64,000 nucleotides of DNA from Bosea sp. OAE506 (GTDB lineage: Bacteria; Pseudomonadota; Alphaproteobacteria; Rhizobiales; Beijerinckiaceae), in contig NZ_JBEPOB010000001.1 in the NCBI RefSeq assembly GCF_040546595.1, positions 1,613,001 to 1,677,000 on the forward strand, written 5' to 3'. Shown here piece after piece: positions 49,849 through 61,204 of the stretch (position 1 is its first letter; each line of letters starts with the position of its first letter). The notes under the pieces were generated by a model. That model had not been told where the DNA came from and made no database searches. It saw only the letters and a program-made list of their open reading frames with translations. Both the position numbers and the translations under genes were made by a program.

Positions 49849-49873
49849 CCCGGCGCGCGCGTCGCGCGCCGGG
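49849..49873. terminator. Perfect hairpin between lysR and giant adhesin, likely bidirectional terminator
   Basis: Perfect 11-bp arms CCCGGCGCGCG / CGCGCGCCGGG with a CGT loop, placed exactly in the 37-bp gap between two convergent stop codons. No T-run, so it may act as a stable barrier or in a Rho-assisted way. Confidence 0.6.
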
Positions 49874-49884
49874 GAAGGCTGTCG

Positions 49885-52800
49885 TCAGACCAGCTGGAAG
49901 TCGCTGGCCGTGAGCAGGGGCTTTGTGGTGAGGACGGCCACGGCCACTGCGGCGGTGCCGCCCTGGCCGTCGGCGTCCCAGGCCAGCGCCCCGCTGGCCG
50001 TGCTGTAGGTGAACCCGGCGATGCCGGCCGCCAGCGTGCCGTTGACAGCGAGGTTGACCGATCCGCCGGCGACCAGGCCACCGCCGAACGCCGCGCTCGA
50101 AATCTCGATCCTGTCGAGCCCGGTCTGGAAGTCGGTGATGGTGTCGCGGGTGTCCGGCAAAGCCTCGAAGACGAAGCTGTCGGCGTCCGCCCCACCCGTC
50201 AGGATGTCGCGCGCCAGCCCACCGATCAGCCGGTCCATGCCTGCGCCGCCAGTGAGGTTGTCGGCCCCGGCGCCACCGATCAGCGTGTCGTTGCCGCCAT
50301 TGCCGACGAGTTGGTCGGCCCCATCGGCCCCGTTGAGGAGATTGGTGGCGTTGTTGCCGAGCAGGCGGTTGTCGAGGCCGTTGCCGGTGCCGTTGGTGGC
50401 AGCCGCGCCGGTGATGGACAGGTTCTCGATGCCGGCCCCGAGCGCGACGTCGACGCTGCTGAAGACGACGTCGAAACCGCCCGCATCGCCGCCGCTGCCA
50501 TCGTCCTCGCTGACGACGTCGCCGAGGTCGTTGACATAGTACGTGTCGTTGCCGGCTCCGCCATTCATCAGGTCGGCGCCCGCGCCGCCGTCGAGGCGGT
50601 CGTCGCCCGCCTCGCCGAAGAGCTGGTCGGCATCGTCGCCGCCGAGCAGGCGGTCGTCGTCGTCGCCGCCTCTCAGCGTGTCGGTGCCGGCGCCGCCATT
50701 GAGCGTGTCGTCGCCGCCCGCGCCGCCGAGGATGTTGGCGGCCGCATTGCCGAGGATGGTGTTGTCGCCGTCATTGCCGGTCAGCGACAGGGCCGCTGTG
50801 CCACTTGCGCGGATGATTTCGACGCCGGCTGCGGCCGTCAGGTCGACGGTCGTGTAGATGGTGTCGAACCCGCCCGCATCGCCGCCGCTGCCGTCATCCT
50901 CGCTCACGGTGTCGCCGAGATCGTCGACATAATAGAGGTCGTCGCCTGCGCCGCCGAACATGGCGTCGAAGCCGGTTCCGCCCTTCAGGACGTCGCCATC
51001 GGCGCCACCCCGCAGGATGTCGTCGCCATCGCCGCCGGTGAGGCTGTCCTCGCCATTGCCACCTTCGAGGATGTCGTTGCCGCCATAGCCGGTCAGGATG
51101 TCGGCGCCGCCGAGGCCGACGAGGCGGTTGGCGGCGTTGTTGCCCAGCAGCGAGTTGGCTTCGTCATTGCCGGTGCCGTCGATGGCGTCGCTGCCGACGA
51201 GGCGCAAATCCTCGACATGCGCGGCGAGCACTGTGCTGGCCGTGGCCATCACGAGATCGAGGCCGCCGGCATCCCCGCCCAGGCCGTCGTCCTCGCTGGC
51301 GGTGTCGAGCGCATCGTCGACATAATAGGTGTCGTCGCCGGCGCCACCGGCCATGAGGTCGGCCCCCGTTCCGCCGTCGAGCCGGTCGTTGCCGGCGCCG
51401 CCGCGCAGCGTATCGGACCCGCCATAGCCGTTCAGCGTGTCCTCGCCGTTGCCGCCGTCGAGGACGTTGGCGCCGGCATTGCCGAGCAGGCGGTTGTCCA
51501 GCCCGTTACCGGTGCCGTCGATGTCGGCGGTGCCGCTCAGGGTCAGGTTCTCGACGAAGTCGCCGAGGGTGAAGCTGACCGAGGCCGTGACCTTGTCGAG
51601 GCCTCCGGCATCGACGCCGGCCGCGGTCTCGATCGCCTGGTCGCCGCCGTCGTCGACGGTGTAGGAATCGTTGCCCGCGCCGCCCTGCATCGCGTCGGCG
51701 CCGGTGCCGCCGTTGAGCGCGTCGTCGCCGTCGAGACCGATCAGGATGTCGTTGCCGCCCTGGCCGAAGAGACGGTCCGCGCCGCCCGTGCCGGTCAGGG
51801 TGTCGTTGCCGCTGCCGCCGAGGCTGCGGCTGCCGACCGTGATCGCGAAGGTCTCGTCATAGCTCATCCCGCCGGGATCGGTGACGCGCACGGTCACCGA
51901 GACGACCGGTTCGTTCTCGGCGTCGAAGCTCGCGCCGGCTGCGACGACGAGCCGGTCGCCGAGGATCGCGAAGCGGTCTGTCGCGCCGCCGACCAGGGCG
52001 TAGCTATGGGGGCCGAGATCGCCGGCATCGACGACGCCGAAGGTGGCGACGGTGGTGCCGGCGCCGCTGGTGTCCTGCACCGAGAGCGGACCGGTGGCGG
52101 TGATGTCGGTCGGCGCCGCCTCGGGCACGGAAATGTCGATCGTGCTGTCGAGGAAGCGGATGCGCTCGACATCGTAGATCGTGTCGATGCCATCCGGCGA
52201 GCCGGCGCGCAGATCGACGACCTCGAACCGGCCGGGCGCGATGGCGGTCACGCTGTAGTCGGCGCGGTTGCCGTTCAGCCGCAGCGTGTCGATGCCGCCA
52301 TTGCCGTAGAAGATGTCGTTGCCGCCTTCGCCGCGCATCGTCTCCCCGGCGTTGCCGCCATGGACGATGTCGTCGAAGCGGGTGCCGCGGATGGCCTCGA
52401 TGCTGGTCAGGGTGTCGATGGCGCCGAAGCTGTCGACGGCGGTGCCCGCCGCGACGACCGTGCCGCCCAGCGTCTGGGCCGTCGTGCTCAGATTGACCCG
52501 CACGCCGACGGCCGCGCCGCCATTGTTGAACTCCTGGTCGTAGCGCGCTGTGTCGGTGCCAGCACCGCCATCGAAGACGTCGGCGCCGGCATAGCCCATG
52601 AAGGCGTTGTCCTCGGCGCCGCCGATGAAGATGTCCGCCTGCGCGGTGCCGCGGGCTGCCTCGATGCCGACCAGCGTATCGATCGTGCCGAAGCCGTCGA
52701 TCGCCGAACCACCGGCGATGGTGATCGGCGCCTGAGGACCGGAGCCGTCGCGATCGACCGTGCGGCTGGAGCCGCTGAGGTTGACGACGACGCCGGCGCT

Positions 52801-55800
52801 GCCGCCGAACTGGGCGTCGCGGTCGTAGCGCGTCTCGTCGAAGCCGGCGCCGCCGTCGATGTAGTCGGCACCGCCGAGACCGCGGAAGCCTTCGAAGTCG
52901 GCGTTGCCGCTATCGCCGCCATAGATCACGTCGGCGAAGTTGGTGCCGCGGACGAGTTCGATGTCGATCAGCGTGTCGACGCCGCCGAAGGTGTCCTGGC
53001 CGGAGCGGGCGGCGATGACGCCGCCATCGAGATGGGTGACCGCATCGCCCGACAGGTTGACGACGACGCCCGCGACTCCGGTCTCGTCGGCATAGTTGAC
53101 GAGGTCGGATCCGGAGCCACCGTTCAGCTGGTCCGCGCCGCCGCCGCCGACCAGCGTGTCGTTGCCGCCGGCTCCGTCGATGACGTCGTTGCCTGGTCCG
53201 CCCGAGAGATAGTTCGTGCCGCCATGGCCGGTCAGCGTGTCGTTGCCGAGATTGCCGAACAGGTTGATCTGGCTGTTGCTGGCGCCGCTCGCCGTCAGGA
53301 CGTCCGGTTCGATCGAGCCCAGGACCGAGGTGATCCCGTTCGCCGTCTCGGTCAGAGGAACGAGATTGACCGTGATCGCTGCCGGCGACGACGGAACGAA
53401 GACGAAGACCTGCTCGACATCGGCCGCGAGCGTGTCGATGCCCAGCGGCGCGCCGGGACGCAGGTCGGTCACCGTCCAGGTGCCGTTGCCGTTCCGGACG
53501 ATGGAGAACAGGTCGCTGACGCTGCCATTGTCGTTCAGCGTCAGGCGGACGACGTTGTTGTCGTCGCGGACGGCACCGATAAAGCCGGCCGTGCCAGCGG
53601 GCAGCGCATACTGCGCCACGTCGCGCCCGCCGCCGCCGCTGAGGGCGTCGTTTCCGCCGCCGCCTTCGAGGGCGTTCGGGCCGGCATGGCCGGTGATGCT
53701 GTCGTTGCCCGCTCCACCATTGACGGTGGCGCTGTCATTGGCACCAGCGGCCGGAGCGAGCGCTGCGACCGAGATGACATCCGCACCCAGCCCACCCTGC
53801 ACGAACCCGCCATTGCCGTTCGGGAAGAACTGCGGCGCGAGGCTTAGGAAAAGCGACTGGACCGGCGGCTGGCCGGCCCCCCCATCGATGGCGACCGAGA
53901 GACTCTCGATCGTCTGGTCGAGCGTGTCGGTGCCGAGCGGCGCGCCGGGGCGAAGGTCTTCGACGGTCCAGCCACCCGCTGTCTGGGTGATCCGGAGGAC
54001 GTCGGATGTCGTGCCGCCGGCCGTCAGCTTGACGAGCGTCACTGTGCCCGAGGTGACCGAGCTCAGCGTACCTGTGGTGCCGAGCGGGAGCATGAAGGCG
54101 GCGGTATCGATCCCGCCGCCACCGGACAGCGCGTCGTCGCCGGCCCCGCCGGTCATGTAGTTGGAGCCGGCGTGGCCGGCGATGATGTCGTTGCCCGAGC
54201 CACCATCGATGCTGATGGAGTCCGCGCTCCCCGCATTCATGAAGAAGACATTGGCGGAGAGCGTGTCGGCGCCGATGCTGCCCTGGATGAAGCCACCGCC
54301 GGCATTGGCGAAAGACTGGGGCGCGATGTTGAGGTTGAGGTTCTGGACCGGCGGCGCATTGCCGACGCCGCTGATCTGGAAGTTGAGCAACTCGGTCTGG
54401 AACACAGGGCCGGAACCGACATAGACGGTGTCGGTACCGAGCGGGGAACCGGGCCTGAGATCCTCGACCGTAACCGAGGATCCGGACGAGGTGACGCGGA
54501 AGACGTCGGTGACGGTCGCGCCATCGGTCAGGCGAACGAGCGTGACGTTGCCGGTCGTCGAGGAGGACAGCGTCCCGGTCGTCCCCGTCGGCAGCGCGTA
54601 GCTGGCCGTATCGAACCCGCCGCCGCCGAGGATTTCGTCGTTGCCGACGCCGCCGGTGATGAAGTTGGAGCCGGCATGTCCGGTGATGACGTCGTTGCCT
54701 TCGCGACCATCGATGCCGATGTTCTGGGCGGAATCGACGCCGGGGATCGTGCTGGCGTCGATGGCATCGCCGAAGATGCTGCCCTGGATGAAGCCTGTAT
54801 CAATCCGCGGCGAGAGGTTCAGCGTCAGCACCTGCGCCGGTGGCTGCCCGACGGCACCATCGAGGAAGACGAAGACGGCCTCGACACTGCTCGCGAGCGC
54901 ATCCGTGCCGAGCGGTGCTCCCGCCCGCAGGTCCTGAACCGTATAGCTGCCGCCGAGGATGCGCTGGATCGAGAGTACCGCGACGCCGCCGGCGAAGACG
55001 GTCGCACCGTCGCCGCTCACGGAATAGGTCAGAGCGCCTGAGCCGGCCGGCAGGTTGTACTGCGCGTAGTCGAACCCGTCCTCGCCGATCAGCGTGTCGT
55101 TGCCGGCGCCGCCCGAGAGGCCGTCATTGTCGCTGCCGCCGTTCAGCGTGTCGTCGCCGCCTTGGCCGAACAGGAAGTCGTTGCCGCCGAGGCCGCTGAT
55201 GGTCTGGCCAGTCGCGTCGCCGATCAGTGTCTCGCCGGCACCGGTGCCGTCGATCTTCGTGTTGAGCACGGTCAGCCCGAAGCCCTGCGCGAAGCTGTTG
55301 CCACTGCCGTCCGTGGCGGTCACGGTCAGCGGAATGTTCGCCGCCTGCTCGGCGGTGAGGACGGTGGCACCCGCCAGCCGCAGCACATAGGCGCCCGGCG
55401 TGCCGACGACTTCGAAGCGCGCGTCCGAGACCGCGAAGGAGAAGCTCGAGCTGTCGGAGTCGGTGACGGTCACCGTGCCGACGACCGCGTTCTGCACGCC
55501 TTCGGCCACGCTGAGGTTCGACAGCGTGATCGCGGTGGGGGCCTGGTTGGCCGGCGCGCTGCCGACGAGGATGCTGAAAGTGTCGGATGTCGGCGCCATA
55601 AACCCGTCAGACGCGGAGATCGTGATCGGGATGGAGGAATTCGCCTGCGGCGGCGTTCCCGAGAGCTGGCGCGTGACGGGGTCGAATGTCAGCCAGGCTG
55701 GCAGCCCTGCGGCGCTCAGCGTCAGCGGGTTGCCTTCGGGATCCGTGAAGGCCCCGGCCGGGAGCGTGTAGACGAAGAGCTGGCCAGCACTGACGTTGAT

Positions 55801-58800
55801 GTCCGGGATCGGGTTCGAGACGATCGGGGACTCATTGATGTCGCTGACATTGACGGTGAACGGCCGCGTGATCGTCACGCCGCTCGCGCTGTCGAAGACC
55901 GAAATCGTCAGCGGGATCGCCGCCCCTGACTCATAGTCGATCGGTGCCGCGGTCTTGAGGACGAAATCTACACCGGATGGCGAGACCGTGAAGCGAGTGT
56001 CCGAAACGGTGACAGTCAGATTGTTGGAATTCGTATTCGGGACCGAGATCGTCCCGATGATCGTCAGCAGATCGACATTCTCGGAAACGTTGTTGTTCGA
56101 CAGAAGAATCTGCGTGGGTCCCGGAGCACCCGCCTGGATCGTCAGGTTGAAGGAGTCGGATACCGTGCCGCCAAAGCCGTCCGAGACCATCATCTGCACG
56201 GTGGCGTTTGTGGCGCCGACCGGCGGTGTGCCGGAGATGGTGCGTGTCGCCGGATCATAGCTGATCCAGGGGGCGAACGGCCCCGAGAACAGGCTCAGGG
56301 TGAGGGGCTGCCCCTCGGGATCGACATAGGCTCCGGCGGGGATGGTGTAGCTGAAGGCCTGCCCGATCGTGGCGACCTGATCCGGGATCGGCGTCGCAAC
56401 GACTGGAAACTGGTTGAGATAGCCCTGACGGCTGAGGAGGAAGGTGTCCGATACCGGTGGGTTGACCCCATCCGAAATCGAGATCGCCAGTGAGGCCTGC
56501 GTGAACCCGGCCGGTGGCGTCCCCGAGATGGTACGTGTCACGGCATCGTAGGTCACCCACGCCGGCTGTCCCGTCAGGCTGACGGTGAGCGGCTGACCCT
56601 CGGGGTCAAAATAGGCGTTCGCGGGAATCGAATAGCTGAATGGCTGGCCGACCACGACCATCTGGTCGGGCACCGGCGTCGCGATCGTCGGGGTCAGGTT
56701 CTGCCCAGCGCTGCCGATGGACAGGTTGAAGTTGTCCATAGCGATGCCGCCGAAGCCGTCACTTACGTTCACGCTGACCGAGAACGTCGTGGAGCCGGCG
56801 GGCGGCGTGCCAGAGATGGTGCGCGTCGCCGCGTCGTAGCTCAGCCAAGGGGCCGGTGCGGTCACGTTGATGCTGAGAGGCTGTCCTTCGGGATCGAGAT
56901 AGGCGCCGGCCGGGATGGTGTAGCTGAACGGTTCGCCGATCCTGGCCACCTGTTCGGGGATCGGCGTCGCGACGACCGGCATCAGGTTGAAATACCCTTG
57001 CCGGGTAATGTTGACGGTATCGATGGCCGGCGGGTTCACCCCGTCCGACACCGAGATCGTCAGCGAGCCCTGCGCGAAGCCGACCGGAGGCGTTCCAGAC
57101 AGCGTACGCGTTGCCGCGTCATAGCTGACCCAAGCCGGCTGACCGCTCACATTGATGGTGAGGGCCTGCCCCTCGGGATCGAAATAGGCACCCGCGGGAA
57201 TGGTGTAGCTGAAGGGCTGTCCGATGGTCACGGCCTGGTCGGGCACGGGATTGGCGACGGTGGGCCGCAGGTTTTCACCGACGGCTCCGACGGACAGCGA
57301 GAAGCTGTCGAAAGCAATCGCCGCCGAGCCGTCAGAGGCCGTCACATTCAGGAAAAAGGTCCCCGACGAGCCGACAGGCGGCGTGCCGGCGATCGTGCGC
57401 GTGACCGGGTCGTAGGTGAGCCAGGGCGCGGCCCCGATCATCACGCTGAGAGAAACAGGCTGCCCCTCGGGATCGACATAGGCCCCGGCAGGGATCGTAT
57501 AGCTGAACGGTTGGCCAATTCGCGCCACCAGGTCCGGCACGGGCGAGACGATGGTCGGCGCTTCGTTCTGGTTCTGCACGTTCAGCGTGACCGACCGGGT
57601 GAAGCTACCGCCCCAGGCGTCGGTTGCGGTGATGTCGAAGGTCACGGTCGGGGCCGCCTCGAAATCGAGCGCGACTCCCGCCTTCAGCTTGAGCTGGTAG
57701 AAGCCGGGATTGGCGACCTCGAAGCGGGCGTCCGACACCGAGAAGGTGAAGACGGTCTCAAAATCCGGGTCCGAGACGTTGAGGCCGGTGACGAAGGCGC
57801 CCTGGACATTCTCCTGCACCTGCGAACTGATCAGCGTGATCGCGGTCGGCGCAAGGTTGAAGCTTTGGCGCAGGTCGAGAACCTGATCGGCAAAGTGCAG
57901 GTATTCGATGTTTACGACCTGATCGACGCCATCCGGCGAGCCAGCGCGCAGATCGGTGACCGTGTAGGACTGACCGAAGCCGTTGCGGGTGATCGTGTAA
58001 TCGGCGCGGGTACCGCCGTAGAAGGCGCGGTCGTTGACGTCTCCGGTGAAGACGTTGCCCTGTGCAAAAGCGCCGCCGGAGATGAAATCGTTCCCGCCGA
58101 AGCCGTTGAACGCGTTCGCCGCCGCGGAACCCCAGAGATTGTCGGCGAAGTTGGTGCCGTGCGCGTTCTCGATCGAGACGAGCGTGTCGGTGGCACCGAA
58201 GCCGTCGCGCGCCGTGCCCGCCGCCATCGTGCCGATCGCGGTTTCGCCCAGATTGACCTGGACGCCCTGACCGCTGCCGAAGCCGGCATCGAACAGGTAG
58301 GACACCGTATCCATGCCGCCGCCGCCGTCGATCACGTCCGCGCCGGCCAGACCCGAGAAGCGCTCGTTGCCGTCGCCGCCGATCAGCGTGTCGGCGAAGG
58401 AGGAGCCACGCGCCCCCTCGATCGAGATGAGGCGATCGGTGCCGCCGAAGCCGTCGCGAGCGGTCTGCGCCGCAACGGTGACGCCACCGACGATGCGGTC
58501 GGCCGCGCTCAGATTGACGACCGCGCCCTGCGTGCCGCTGACCGAGGTGCCATTGGCATAGCTGACCTCGTCGAAGCCCGAACCGCCGTCGATATAGTCG
58601 TCGCCGCCGAGGCCTTCGAAGCTCTCATAGGCGTCGTTCTGCGTATCGCCGCCGACCAGCACGTCCGACAGCATGGTGCCGCGGACAGCCTCGATGTCGA
58701 TGAGCGTATCGATCGCCTCGCTGGTCGCGCCGGTATAGAGCGGGTCCTTGGCCGAGTGGGCGGCGATGGTGATGGTGCCGGCGCCGGGAACCGGATCGGT

Positions 58801-60844
58801 CAGGGTCACCGCGACGCCGGACAGGTTGACGTGGATGCCGGTCGTCAGCGTGTCGGTGAGATCGGACTGGTAGAAGGCCGTGTCGACATCGAAGCCGTCG
58901 CCGCCGGCGACCGAACCGTCGATGATGTCGGCGCCGCCGCCGCTCTGAACGAAGTCGTTGCCACCGCCGCCGATGATGACGTCGGCACCGGCGCGTGAGA
59001 ACACGGTGTTCGACTGGCCGTCGCCGACGATATAGTCGGCATTGCCGGTGCCGCGCACGTTCTCGATCGAAATCAGCGTATCGGTCGCGCCATAGGTGTC
59101 GATGGCGGAGGCTGCGGCGACGACGGTCGGCCCGGCACCGATATCGGCCGTGATCGCTGCGCCCGACAGGTTGACGATGACGCCGCGGCCGGCAATGCCG
59201 CCCGACTCGTTGCCGTAATTCGCACGGTCGAAGCCGCCGCCGCCATGGAGCGTGTCGTTGCCGCCATTGCCGGTGAGATTGTCGTTGCCGCCTTCGCCCC
59301 GCAGCAGGTTGACGCCGTTGTCGCCGACGATGGCGTCGGTGCCGTCCGTGCCACGGATGTCCTCGATGGAGATCAGGGTGTCGATCGCCCCGGAGACGTC
59401 GCGGGCCGTGCCCGCCGTCATGCCGTTGATCGCCACGCTGCCGCCCAGGACCACGGTGACGCCGTTGCTGCCGGTCCATTCGCGCCGGTAGTCGACTTGG
59501 TCGATTCCGTCACCGCCATCGATGAGGTCGTTGCCGGCAAAGCCTCGGAAGCGCTCGGCGCCCGCGCCGCCATACAGCCAGTCACTGGCGTTGGTGGCGC
59601 GAACGCCTTCGATGGAGGTCAGCGTGTCTGTGTCGCCGTAGCCATCCCGAGCGGTGCCGGCCGCCACGGTCACGGGCGCGCCGGTCCCGGCGCCGTCGAG
59701 ATCGACCGTCCTGTCGGTGGTCGAGAGATTGACGACGACGCCCTGCGTGCCGAGAAGGCCTGCGGCGTTCTGATAATTGGCGTCGTTGCTGTAGCGGACC
59801 TCGTCGAAGCCGCTGCCACCGTCGATCACATCGTTGCCGGCGAGCCCTTCGAAGCCCTCGTAGTCGTCGTTGTTCGTGTCGCCGCCGAAGAACTGGTCGA
59901 CGTTGTAGGTGCCGCGCGCCATCTCGATGTCGATGAGCGTGTCGGTGGAGCCATAGGCGTCGCGCGTCCTATGGGCCGTCGACGGTTTCCGCCCCCACCG
60001 TCACCGCCGCATCGCCGAAATTGACGATGACACCGCTGGTCAGCGGATCGTCGCTGGAGAACTGCGCGAAGACCGTATCGGTCGGATCGGCATCGTCGAC
60101 CACGTCCGTGCCGTCGAGAATGTCGGTGCCGGCACCGCCGATGAAATCGTCGAAATTGCCATTGCCACGCATGTAGTCGTCGCCGGCGCGGCCATGGAGC
60201 AGGTTCGCCTCATCATTGCCGACGAGGTAGTCGGCGCGCGTCGTGCCGCGGATATCCTCGATGCCGACGAGCGTATCGATGGTGCCGAAGGTGTCGATGC
60301 CGGTCCGCGCCGCGATCGCCACCGGCGCGCCGGGCCCTGCGCCGTCGGCATCGTACTGGATGGCGGCATCCGACAGGTTGACGATGGCCGGACCCGTCCC
60401 CGTCTCGTTGCCGTAATTGACGCGATCGCGGCCGAGGCCACCATCGATGATGTCGGCACCCGCCTGCCCGGTCAGCGTGTCGTTGTTGCCGAGACCCTGA
60501 ATGATGTCGGCGCCGGACGTTCCCGTCAGGGTGTCGACATTGGCGGTGCCTTTGATGGCATCGCGCACGGCGATGGTGAAATCGACGCTGACGAAATTGT
60601 TCGAGAAGTCATAGGCCCGGATCGACAGCACCCAGTTGGGCTGGGCCTCGTAATCGGCCGTGCCGACCAGCCGCAATTCATTGCCGACGATCGTGAAGGG
60701 CGTGCCGCCTGTGGCCAATTCGTAGCGCGAGATGCCATCGCCCGGATCCGAATCCGTCGCCGACAGGATTCCGACCACCGTGTTGAACGGCGAATTCTCG
60801 ATGACGGTGACGTTCGAAAGCGAAAGGTTGGTCGGGGCAGGCAT
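49885..60844 (-). CDS. Giant T1SS-exported cadherin/RTX repeat protein (putative adhesin), frameshifted
   Basis: Likely cell-surface or secreted Ca-binding adhesin. Two reading frames cover the gene: MPAPTNLSLSN... (60844 to stop TAG at 59969) and the rest (stop TGA at 49885). Skipping one base near 59973-59977 fuses them into 3652 residues; 10960 nt is 3x3653 plus one, as expected. N- to C-terminus: cadherin-like domain, eight VNLS modules, cadherin, five CADG domains, cadherin, CADG, cadherin, four DLRPG modules, three VNLS modules, cadherin, RTX nonapeptides, and a C-terminal region ending SDFQLV. There is no Sec signal, and no cysteine was seen in the translation. The ATG at 60844 follows GGAG. 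Confidence 0.85.
50170..51830 (-). repeat. C-terminal RTX (Ca-binding nonapeptide) array
   Basis: Protein-level GGxGxD repeats encoded in reverse (GGAGNDTLIGGAGADNLTGG and similar). Four longer units each carry a YTV/YYVDD...DAGGxD block of about 110 residues. These are the parallel beta-roll Ca sites. They precede the C-terminal T1SS signal. Confidence 0.85.
52360..53105 (-). repeat. Three VNLS modules (copies 9-11) of the giant protein
   Basis: Three ~100-residue units of the form VVVNLS...(A/S)(R/V)D.FG..DTL..IE..RGT. They match the N-terminal array and are followed by a DLRAGSPDGID cap and a cadherin domain, as there. Confidence 0.8.
53280..55080 (-). repeat. Four DLRPG modules of the giant protein
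   Basis: Four ~155-residue repeats, each with LP.GT, a TV.DLR.G.PLG.D core and an L.L..... strand, then a GS...D/G-rich Ca segment (E/GDDxITGHAGxN). Period is about 465-505 bp. The core resembles the cap module seen elsewhere in the same protein. Confidence 0.75.
55545..57560 (-). repeat. Dystroglycan-type cadherin (CADG) array
   Basis: Six copies with the signature P.P....G..F.YT.PAGA..DPEG..L, each about 96 residues. Five are contiguous (57560-56115, period about 288 bp) and a sixth lies after a cadherin domain (55825-55545). Copies alternate type A (ends SxGxxGxN) and type B (ends RQGYxNxxPV). Confidence 0.85.
58110..60425 (-). repeat. N-terminal array of eight VNLS modules
   Basis: Eight ~100-residue units with VVVNLS, then (A/S)(R/K)D.FG..DTL..IE..RGT and a GG/GD Ca-turn. 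Copy 2 carries the frameshift. The last is followed by a cap DLRAGSPDGVDQV. Confidence 0.8.
59969..59977 (-). other. Single-base frameshift in the giant adhesin gene
   Basis: On the minus strand the frame runs ...GTC GAC GGC CCA TAG. Removing one G of the run gives GTC GAC GCC CAT AGG ACG CGC GAC, which restores the expected ...RDAYGSTDTLIDIE of the repeat. A GGGCC run at 59973-59977 is the likely indel site. Confidence 0.85.
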
Positions 60845-61204
60845 GGATCGCTCCGATATTGCTTAATGAAACGTTACCGCACCGGGGATCATTACGCAGT
60901 CCCGCGGGTGACGTAAAGTGCCGTTCGGGACAAACCTGAAGGGCGTCGATCCGATATAGTATTATGATGAATTTGATCTGGTCAGGGTTGGGAAGGGCCC
61001 GGCGGTTTGTCTTCGCCTGCTGCGCCGCGTCCTGATGAAGTAGTGGTTTCGATATTCGCCCGAAATGTTTCCGACGATGTCTCACCGACGGGTGGCGAGC
61101 GCTGTCGCGCGTGGCAGCCGCGCCCTGCGAATGCTCATCATTCGTTCAATGCGTCTGCGGGGCTGGCGATGCCGCCCCCGCCAAACGCCTGGGCTGCCCC
61201 GGGT
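60845..61204. other. 360-bp gap upstream of the giant protein gene
   Basis: Between the HlyD-type stop (61205) and the adhesin start (60844). No gene. Its lower part (60845-60990) is AT-rich and probably holds the adhesin promoter and leader. Its upper part (61005-61204) shows nothing beyond ordinary sequence. Confidence 0.7.
60956..60985 (-). promoter_or_regulatory. Candidate promoter of the giant protein gene
   Basis: On the minus strand CTGACC (60985-60980), 18 bp, TACTAT (60961-60956), in an AT-rich patch. It would give a leader of about 105 nt before the ATG at 60844. It resembles a sigma-70 site but is not decisive. Confidence 0.35.

Noticed and set aside
50311..53847. Long plus-strand open frame (over 1100 codons) opposite the giant adhesin
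   Set aside because: Mirror of the GC-rich repeat code. The translation is Val/Ala/Asp-rich without domains, and the minus-strand frame carries clear cadherin and RTX repeats.
56998..58998. Second long plus-strand frame opposite the adhesin (about 666 codons)
   Set aside because: Same cause; Arg/His/Gly-rich noise following the repeat period.
59922..60844. The two adhesin frames as separate genes
   Set aside because: The break falls inside a repeat whose two halves match other copies, and the total length is one base off a multiple of three.
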